A stretch of DNA of 24,640 bases from Porogramme epimiltina (Eukaryota; Basidiomycota; Agaricomycetes; Polyporales; Polyporaceae): contig FTLJ01000140.1 of NCBI GenBank assembly GCA_900155495.1, positions 1 through 24,640 on the forward strand. Direction: 5' to 3'. The notes below the pieces were generated by a model. That model saw nothing but the letters and a program-made list of their open reading frames with translations. It was not told the DNA's origin and searched no databases. The translations under genes were made by a program, and so were the position numbers. The stretch's first letter is position 1. Each line of letters starts with the position of its first letter. Positions 13,194-24,640 of the stretch are shown here, piece by piece.

Positions 13194-14641
13194 ATGCCTG
13201 GGCTCACCACCTTCCCCACCTTCCCCTCGACCGTAGCCACTCATCCGCTCATCATCATCGATTACCGTCTCTTGAAAGCTGGTAATCGGGACGAAATAGC
13301 CAAACTCTGGCACGCGGCTACTCACCTCGGATTCTGGTAGTGAGTCACGGTCCCCGGCATTCCACACTCCGGACACCACACTGACGCTCCGTTTGCTTCT
13401 CCAGTTTGAGTCACCACGGCGTCGACTATGAAGTCGATGCCATGTTCGACGTCGGTGTGGAAACTCTCGCGCTCCCGTTGTCGGAAAAGATGCTCTTCGA
13501 ACAAGGCGACAACGGCGATTCGTTCGGGTGAGCCATTCGCCCGGTTTCTCATCAGTAGCGCCCATCATACTGACCTGGAATGCAGATACAAGGCGCGAGG
13601 AACCATCGCCACAGATCTCAACGGCACGCGGGACACCGTCGAGTTCCTCAACATTGCACAAGACGATGCGCTTGCCTGGCCCCGCGCGTATCATCGCACG
13701 TACCCCTCGACCGTCAACGCCCACATGGACGACACGATCGTGCCCTTCGTGCGCAAATCGATGGCGGTCAACAATACGATGCTCGATATATTCGAGCGCC
13801 AGCTCGGGCTTCCGAAGGGCAGCCTCGCCGAACTTCACGCAACAGACACAGCCAGTGGGAGCGAAGCGAGAGTCGTAAAAACTCCTCCCAACCAGAGCAG
13901 CGCCGGGATCGGAGCGCACACGGACTTTGGGACTCTCGTAAGTTCCTGTGGCGAACCCTCCGCGCCGGCGACTTACTTCCATCTCGGCAGACGTTCCTGC
14001 ATAACCGCCTCGGCGGGCTCCAAGTTTTACCGCCGGGCTCCCAGGAGTGGCTTTACGTGAAGGTTGGCTAGCGCTGCGATATTTGTATGATGATTTACTC
14101 AACTAGCATGGACGCGCACACAGCCCCTTCCCGGACACGCGATTTGCAACATTGGCGACGCATTGGCCATCTTTAGTGGTGGAATTCTGCGGTCAAACCT
14201 TCACCGCGTTATGTATGCCTTCCCTGCCTCGTCTTTTTTTGAGCGAAGAACCTAATGTACCTGACGACAGGCCTCCGCCGGGGCAACAAGCCCGCCACGA
14301 ACGCTTCTCAGTAGCATTCTTCACTCGTCCGAAGGATGATGTCGTGCTTCGTCCCCTGGGCGAGAAGAGCAGACAGATTGCCGACTCAGTGGCGATGAAT
14401 CCTCGCGAGGAGTTCAATACCGGCGCGACTGCAGGGGAGTGGACAGCTCGGCGAATCAAGAAGCTGAGATTGAGAAACCGTAAGGTGAGGCCTACCTGTC
14501 TGCCGGCACTCCGTGTTTGAAGCGACAACTCACCTCTGTTGTGATCCGACGCCGCAGGGCCCTGAGACCTGGTTTGAAGGGAAAGGGACGGAACAACAGA
14601 CGGCCAGACGTACTCCAGGCGCCGTCCGGGCCACAGCCTGA
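13194..14641 (+). CDS. 2-oxoglutarate/Fe(II)-dependent oxygenase, isopenicillin-N-synthase fold
   Basis: Predicted 359-aa non-heme iron oxygenase that would couple 2-oxoglutarate decarboxylation to substrate oxidation; substrate unknown. Exons: 13194-13339, 13405-13527, 13586-13937, 13991-14062, 14124-14212, 14271-14484, 14558-14641; six GT-AG introns (53-73 bp), all frame-checked. The N-terminal block (residues about 20-60: IIIDYRLL, HAATHLGFWYLSHHGVD) matches the DIOX_N region. Iron ligands are His201 and Asp203 (GAHTDFGTL) and His258 (NLHRV); Arg272/Ser274 (ERFSVAFF) fit the RxS 2-oxoglutarate site. NIGDALAIFSGG and VMPPPG are typical of fungal members. The usual family length is about 330-380 aa. 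No biosynthetic cluster partners lie next to it, so a secondary-metabolite role is not supported by context. It stands alone, about 1.9 kb from AP-3 delta and 0.7 kb before NXT1. Confidence 0.88.
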
Positions 14642-15320
14642 ATGGGCAGTCCGTAAGACGTGGAATCGGCACATACTTATTCTTGCCATATTCTACACCC
14701 GCCTTTACAGCGTTAGTATATCGCCTATCAGATTGTACTCATATAGCGAATTGCTCTCATAGTCATGTACATCTATTTGTATCACACAGTCTGGCTGTAA
14801 TTATAGTTGGACCTTGCATTAGCATCGAATTCGAGAAGTATCCTGGCAAACCCAACTTTGATTACTCCCTCGAGCGGCGGCCGACACCCGTGTAACGTGG
14901 CCGAAGAAGGGCTAGGGGAAGTCGGGCGGGTGGAATGACTGGTGATGGTGTCGAGCTGCCACCGATGTTGTATCCACAAGACACTTGTAATGACGCTGAG
15001 ACAACGCGTCGTCTGAGGGGCGAGTGGTGGCTGTGCTTCCACCTATTGAACGCTCGTGCCGGGCCCGAGGAGGTTCAACTCAAACGACCACCACAAACGT
15101 AGCTCGATTTTCTCTCCAGAGACGAGCGTCCATTTCTGTGCCTGCCGTGAGCCTCATTTTTTGCTGTCGACTACGTGTAAGTACATCAAACCTCCGCAAA
15201 CGCACCGCTTTGAGTCACTCACCCGAAAATCGTCGCGTCTTCCCGTCCATTCTCCCAGTGATCACTCGACCCGGCCACGACGTCTTCCGGAAGACAGGGA
15301 CACTAAACCCGACGCTCGCT
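14642..15320. other. Intergenic region, oxygenase 3' flank and NXT1 promoter
   Basis: About 680 bp with no recognised gene. The first 180 bp after the oxygenase stop are AT-richer (for example around 14690-14820) and probably hold its 3' UTR and polyadenylation site. The remainder, to 15320, would be the NXT1 promoter and 5' UTR; no TATA box or repeat stands out. Confidence 0.4.
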
Positions 15321-15931
15321 ATGAGTACTCTGACCCAGAACGAGTAAGTCTCATGCTTCTGCTCTACATCCTGCATGCACGGATGCTGACCCGCCTCCTT
15401 TTCCGCAGCATCGAGATCGCCACTCGCGCAGCTGACCACTTCACCCGGCTCTACTACACGACGTACGACTCGGCGACGCGCATCGACGACCTCCCGAACT
15501 TCTACCGCCCAACTTCGGCTCTGACGTGGAACGGAAAGCCGTTCGAGGGGGTCGACGGCGTCCGCGAGCTCGTCGCCGGCATCCCCGTCACCAAGCACGA
15601 GGTTCAGTCATTCGACTGCCACCCCATCCCTGGTTCGCCCACTGCGCCGCCTTCCATAGTTCGTCCCGCCACCTTGTGCGGCCGCTGATAGAAAATTCTC
15701 ACAACAGGCAGCCAACCGCCGTCGCTGCTCGTGACGGTGTCTGGGATCGTTACGCACGGGAAGGGCCCCTCTGCAAACCCCGCAAATACACCCCGGAGCG
15801 CCGTGGACGGCTTCCCACGTGTCTTCTCCCAGACGTTCATGCTGGCCCCGGATCCGAATGCGCCCCCGACGAAGACAGGCGAGGTCGCGAAGTACTACGT
15901 CACGGCGGATGCCTTCCGCTTCGTCGGGTGA
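15321..15931 (+). CDS. NXT1: NXT1/p15-like NTF2-fold mRNA export factor
   Basis: Predicted 156-aa NTF2-like protein. In animals and many fungi p15/NXT1 forms the heterodimer with the TAP/Mex67 export receptor that carries mRNA through nuclear pores. Exons: 15321-15343, 15409-15632, 15708-15931; two introns of 65 and 75 bp, frame-checked. The second intron has an unusual donor, GTTCGC. Sequence evidence: AADHFTRLYYTTYD at the N-terminus, TSALTWNGKPFEGVDGV, SFDCHPIPG, LLVTVSGIVTHG, FSQTFMLAP and the terminal YYVTADAFRFVG follow the p15 order (LVWNG, VVDCQPV, SCSV-type strand, FNQNFIL, FRF). A roughly 20-residue Pro/Ala-rich loop sits between the strands around residues 106-126, longer than in the animal protein. 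Cytosolic NTF2 is the alternative, but the WNG and FRF motifs favour p15. Confidence 0.9.
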
Positions 15932-16537
15932 ACACACAAGGCGGATCCGGGCCTGTCAAAGAGAGTCGCCGTAAGTATCTAGCGACCATTCACCCCGGCG
16001 TTCTCATGGATAACCTAATTGTGACAGTATGCAGTTTTTTGATGCACATGTACTCCCAACAGCCATGACGGAATGTCATAGATGAACACGATCGACTTCC
16101 AGGACTTGCTCGTATGACTGTCTTCTATTCAACATGACCACTACTGTTCTCCACATGGGTCATATGCAACCTGACTCGGATGCCTGTCAAATTCGCAGGG
16201 AAGCCGCCGTTGGACACGTCAGAACACGATACAAAGTGTATTCGGTGTTGAGACGCCGGTGCTCGAATGATGATTGCAGGAAGCCATAGTCACCCCTCCA
16301 ACGATCTGACACCGCCTCGAGTGCACTAATAGATGCGCAGCGTCATCCAAGTTCCGGCGGTTTACCAATACGCCGATAAGTTCAGTCCAACATGCTCAAG
16401 CCGAGTGCCTAAAGGGGAACTTTCGCAAGCACGAGCACAAGTATAGCAGTGAAATTTCCCAATAAATGCAGTAGATAGCATTACAACGATATACCGATAC
16501 AACACACAGCTCCCGACCACCGGGATTGGAATCAGAA
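15932..16537. other. Convergent intergenic region between NXT1 and Prp22
   Basis: About 600 bp with no recognised gene; both flanking genes end here. The plus strand has an AATAAA at about 16461, too far from NXT1 to be its obvious signal. The minus strand just past the Prp22 stop stays open in the frame read through the last Prp22 intron, down to 16396 (see findings). Confidence 0.4.
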
Positions 16538-20301
<3,764 letters not shown>

Positions 20302-20543
20302 AGCGGAGGAAGGCGAGGATATGAGGCCGGGAATGCAAGGGGAGGAGGTGAAGCCACCAGCTCGTTGAAGCTGGGAGTGCCCCGGGCTAGTTACTCTAGC
20401 GAAAGCGAGTTGGTTCAAATTGAGCTAGTTGTTTGGTTCAAGAATGTTAGTCTGGTTCAGCTGAGTAAGCGTCCGAGGACGTGATTAAGTTATGCGCGCC
20501 TACGCGCGCCTACTGCTCTCCCTCTGCCAAGTCTCAGCTGCAG
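20302..20543. promoter_or_regulatory. Shared divergent promoter of the two DEAH helicase genes
   Basis: Only 242 bp separate the start codons of Prp22 (minus) and the UBA/RWD helicase (plus). Visible elements: an inverted repeat GCTAG-ttact-CTAGC at 20386-20400; three direct copies of TGGTTCA at 20411-20417, 20434-20440 and 20453-20459; and a 10-bp near-tandem repeat (tatgcgcgcc tacgcgcgcc) at 20491-20510. No TATA box. The binding factors are unknown. Confidence 0.6.
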
Positions 20544-23500
20544 ATGCCGCCCAAGAGAGGCATCGTCAAGTCTGGGAATGCTGGGAACTCGTCCAAACCG
20601 ACCAAAGGACCAGCTCCGCCTGCGACCACCCCTGAGGAAAAGCCTCTGTTTCCTCCAGGCTCCAAGTATCCTCTGAGTCTTCTTCATGAAAGGTAAGAAC
20701 AGCAGTTATTCAAAGCGTTCCAAGCCCGTCTTTAAATTACTTAATCTTGACTTCATGACAAGGTGCCAAAAGAACGGCTGGGAGAAGCCAATTGTCGACA
20801 CGGTACAAGCATATCTTTAAGAGGCCCCAGTGTGTCTCATCACTGACGGTAATCTTTCGTAGCGAAGGCAAGGAGATGGCTACTCGTTCTCCGTCGCACT
20901 GAGCAGAGTGAACAAGAAGAGCTCTGAACGCGAGTCAGTGCGCTTGGAACCCCATCCGCCATATATTATGCCATCCGCTCTGGAGGCCCGTCACTGGGGT
21001 GCAACATACGCACTTCACCGCGTGAGTGTCATCTGTATTTACCTATTTGCTATTATACTCAGGCATCGTCAGTTTTGCAACGGGATACAACTCAATCGTG
21101 TTTTGCCCCCCGGTCCTCGAGACTACTGGAACCAGCTTGCAGCTGAGCAGAAAGCCGCACCAGAGCACCAAATTTGGATGTATGATGCCGACCCCTTCGC
21201 TGCTAGGAAGATGGTCCAGGACCGGCAAGAGAAGGCTACAAAGAAGAAAGAGGAAGCAAGTCGTCCCGAGTCAGGAATCAAGCCCACCTCTCACTCCCCG
21301 GAATACGCCAATGCCCCGGAGGCGAAGATGGCCACCTCCTTGCGCGATTTTGTCGAGGACGCAGTCAAGCAGGTAATTATATACACAACCTTGCCTTCTT
21401 GGGATGAAATTAACGTATGGTTTAGGGATTCGCTAAGTTCCCGGACGCTGCTGATATGGAATCAAACCAAGATAAATTACCTTCTACAGACCAATCTCAC
21501 CTCATTAAGGAGTTGCAGCTCCTCGGATTTACTCCAGCCCAAGTGCGGAATGCTACTGCGGCGCTATCCCAACCATCTCCCCTTACGTCCAGCCTACTCG
21601 GTCGTCTTCCGCCACTTCAAGCTTGCATAGAATATTTGATCCTTCAGGTTCCAGAATGCGACCTTCCGAAACGATTTCTCCCTTCTACAAACTCGTCAGA
21701 TCCTTTTGTGAAAGCGGTGCACTCGGGCATGGACGATCTCAAACGTCGCTGGATCGAAGAGAAAGCAGTAAAGGAGTGCGGGTGGCCTGCTCACGTGGTA
21801 AAAGAACACATGTCGCACGACCACCTTGCGGAGCACTGGGGCAGACTTGTTTTTGCTCTAAACTGCAGTCTTGTTGGGACTGACTATGAAAACGCAATTG
21901 CCATGGAGCCTGGCGATTCAGAGATCATAGATGGCGACGAGGTAGAGGCCTTGGGCGGACAAATGGGATCTAATGAGGAGCTAGTCATTCCACTTCCCGT
22001 CGCTCCTCTCTTCCTTCACATTATCATTCCTAACGACCACAAAGTTCCAGCCTCAGGGACTCATCCTCCGATGTATCTTACCTCTACGTCGGTTGCTGCG
22101 TACGTCCGACTTCATATCCTCTCAAAGCTCATACTGGCTTTCAACACTGGAACTCTGCGCGAGTCGACCGAGTCTGTCATAATGGCAGCAATGCATCTTA
22201 TTGAAGAGGAATGGGCGACAATCGAGGATGATGGACCACCAAGCATCTCGGAAGTGTTACAGCATCTATTACCCCGGAAGGGCTCACCATCTTACGAACT
22301 TCCGCAAGACGCCGGTTCGGCCGACACTCCTATCTCAACAAGAACCAGAAAGTCGAGGACACAACGGCAAGACGATCGCACAGATGCACTCGTCAAGGAG
22401 AACTTCGAGCAGCTCGCCCGCCGAAGTGAATACTCGAAAATGCTCGCTAGTAGGGAAAAACTTCCCGCATTCACCGCCAGAAATCAATTCTTAGAACTTC
22501 TTCGCCGGAACCGGTGCGTCATTGTGGTTGGAGAAACGGGTGAGTGCGAGTGCGTTGTGCCCATGTCATATATCTAATATATGGTTTAGGATGCGGAAAA
22601 ACTACCCAGCGTAAGTCTGACAGAGTATCAACGATGTGACTGAACTAACGATTACGAAAGTGCCTCAGTTCGTCCTCGATGAACTTATTGCGTCCAACCG
22701 AGGTTCAAAGGCGTCGATCATCGTGACACAACCTCGGCGGTTATCTGCTCTTGGGGTTGCGGCACGAGTATCGGCAGAGCGACTCGAAGATGGTTCCGTA
22801 GGCTACGCCATCCGTGGGGAGTCAAAACAAAGTCCCCAAACAAAGATACTCTTTTGCACAACGGGTGTGGTTCTGCGCCGTTTGGGATCTGGCGACAAAC
22901 TGAACAATACCACTCATATCATCGTCGACGAGGTGAGTCTTGCAAATGTTACAGCTGTGCATTCAATGAGAGTTCATAGAGATTCTGTGAAGGTCCATGA
23001 ACGATCTGTGGACGGCGACTTCCTTCTTCTTGAGCTCCGAGAGCTTTTGAAAGTCCATCCCACCCTCAAGATTATTCTTATGTCAGCCACAATCAACCAT
23101 GAAACATTCATTAAATACTTCAACAATGCGCCACTATTGACCATCCCGGGCTTCACCCATCCGGTTGAGGACTTGTAAGTATCAAACGATTTCCCATGGA
23201 ATATAAAGTAATATATCGCGTCCACCAGATACCTCGAGGACTTCTTACCGAAATTGAGTTATCGCCCTTCCGGTCCTAAAATGCCGAAGAGAACTAAAGG
23301 CACGAAGGGCGATGAGGAAACTGAAGGGGTAGGTTTGGACGAAGAATGCCAAGTGGCTATTCGAACTATCATGTCAAACAATTCGTTTGATTACGAGGTA
23401 AGTGCTGGAGACCATATACGATTGAGCTACCTAACGTTGTCCATTACCAGCTCATAACCTCGACGGTCAAGCACATCGTCGCGACAGCGAAGAAGAGAGG

Positions 23501-24640
23501 GGCTATTTTGATTTTCCTCTCAGGTGTTCAAGAGATCCGTCAGTGCATAGACAAGCTCAACACTGTACCGGGATCAAGGGTCTTCCCACTACATGCCAAT
23601 CTAACAAGCGATGAGCAGCGGCGCGTGTTCGCATCTACTCCCGAGTGGAAAATCATTGTGTCAACGAATGTCGCTGAGGCGAGTCCCTTATGCGTTTTGA
23701 GGGCCAAGTTCTTGTTATCAATCTCCTTGTAGACCTCGGTGACAATCGACGACGTCATCTACGTCATCGACGGTGGCAAGGTCAAAGAGACACACTACGA
23801 TGCGGAAATGGGATTGACCAGGCTCACCGAACAATGGATCACACGAGCAGCGGCTAGGCAACGCCGCGGGCGTGCTGGACGTACACAACCAGGTGTATGC
23901 TACAAGCTTTATACACGCGCTCACGAGAAGCGGATGGGGGCGTTCCCCATCCCCGAGATCAAGCGTGTTCCACTGGAAAGTATATCACTAACGCTCAAGG
24001 TTGTACACAATGATGTCAAGGTAGGGGTTCCCTAGGTATCTTCACAATAAGCTTCTTTCTAATGCAACTTTAGACTTTTCTTGCTCGTGCCATCGACCCG
24101 CCAGACATCTCAGCTGTAGACAAAGCGCTCGATATTCTAGAAGAGCTTGGTGCTGTTGGACCAGATGGTGAACTTACGGCACTCGGCAGACATATGGTTC
24201 GTGATACATCATCCTCTATAAGACGTTAGCTCCATGATCCTCCTGATAGGCACTGCTTCCCATGGATCTCCGCCTCGGGAAGGTAAAATCTCCCATTTCA
24301 TTAACGCTTCGTCTTCGCTCATATCCTGTAGATGCTCGTCCTTGCGACTGTCTTCCGCTGTCTCGGTCCTGTGTTGACAGTCGCAGCGTGTCTCTCCTCC
24401 AAGCCCCTTTTCCTGAGTCCAATGGATAAACGCGAAGAAGCAAACCAGGCCCGCGCCCGGTTCAACAGCGAGAACAGCGACCTCCTGACAGACGTAGCCG
24501 CCTACGACGAGTGCCTGAAGCTGCGCACCGAAGGTGCATCTCAGAGCGCAATCAAAGCGTTCTGCGAGCAGGTACGTCTCCCGCGCTAGTAACGGCTCGC
24601 GCCCGCGCTAAGCCCCCCCCCCCCGCTAGAACTTCATCTC
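20544..24640 (+). CDS. DEAH-box RNA helicase with UBA and RWD regions (DHX57/Ucp12/YLR419W family), 3'-truncated by the window
   Basis: About 1109 residues lie in the window; the gene continues past the right edge. Exons: 20544-20692, 20763-20802, 20863-21021, 21073-21372, 21426-22539, 22590-22610, 22661-22932, 22993-23174, 23229-23397, 23451-23678, 23733-24020, 24074-24196, 24250-24282, 24332-24571, 24630 onward; frames close at every join. Thirteen introns are GT-AG and the one after 23678 is GC-AG. From N- to C-terminus: a basic start MPPKRG; a dsRNA-binding-like region (about 43-140: LLHERCQKNGWEKP, GYSFSVALSRV); a UBA-like helix set (about 239-285, LLGF); an RWD-like region (about 340-450); then the motor: GETGCGKTTQ (about 586-595), TQPRRLSA, DEVHER (684-689), MSATIN, STNVAETSVTIDDV, RRGRAGRTQPG and the start of the HA2 domain (LPMDLRLGKMLVLATVF). 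The family is linked to RNA remodelling and, in relatives, to ribosomes; the exact role here is unknown. Confidence 0.9.

Noticed and set aside
20302..20418. N-terminal extension of Prp22 (39 codons upstream in frame)
   Set aside because: It has no ATG; the frame can only begin with a TTG codon. The downstream ATG matches the conserved Prp22 N-terminus.

Overview
The window reads as nuclear DNA of a filamentous basidiomycete, most likely an agaricomycete. The genes are GC-rich, closely packed on both strands and cut by very many short introns. I could place about 53 introns, mostly 46-75 bp, nearly all GT-AG. The proteins are eukaryotic housekeeping families in their fungal form. I see no rRNA, tRNA, CRISPR array, intact transposon or prokaryotic-style operon. 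All coordinates for spliced genes come from my own joining of reading frames at splice sites, checked for frame arithmetic and for continuity of conserved protein blocks.

Layout, left to right: (1) 488-3859, minus: a large BIRC6-type ubiquitin-conjugating (E2) protein with an N-terminal Cys cluster, ubiquitin-binding-like helices and a SUMO-interacting-like motif. (2) 4859-6990, plus: an STE20-family germinal-centre kinase (GCK-III type), divergent from the E2 gene across about 1 kb. (3) 7564-11327, minus: the AP-3 adaptor delta subunit (Apl5), convergent with the kinase. (4) 11328-13193: a long stretch with one weak candidate small gene. (5) 13194-14641, plus: a 2-oxoglutarate/Fe(II) oxygenase of the isopenicillin-N-synthase fold. 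(6) 15321-15931, plus: an NXT1/p15-like NTF2-fold mRNA export factor. (7) 16538-20301, minus: the splicing helicase Prp22 with its S1 domain. (8) 20544 to the right edge, plus: a DEAH helicase with dsRNA-binding-like, UBA and RWD regions (DHX57/Ucp12 family), cut off by the window end.

The genes do not form one pathway. Prp22, NXT1 and the second helicase all act on RNA (mRNP release after splicing, export, and probably translation or ribosome-linked RNA remodelling). The two helicases share a 242-bp divergent promoter, so co-regulation is plausible. The E2, the GCK and AP-3 delta concern ubiquitin signalling, polarity/septation signalling and vacuolar sorting.

The most interesting leads are: the E2 protein's E2/E3-hybrid-like layout with SUMO- and ubiquitin-binding-like motifs; a 21-nt in-frame microexon that encodes the P-loop core of the second helicase, so skipping it would give an ATPase-dead protein in frame; an unusually long AP-3 delta intron with no AG before its acceptor; and the two head-to-head helicase genes with repeated motifs between them.
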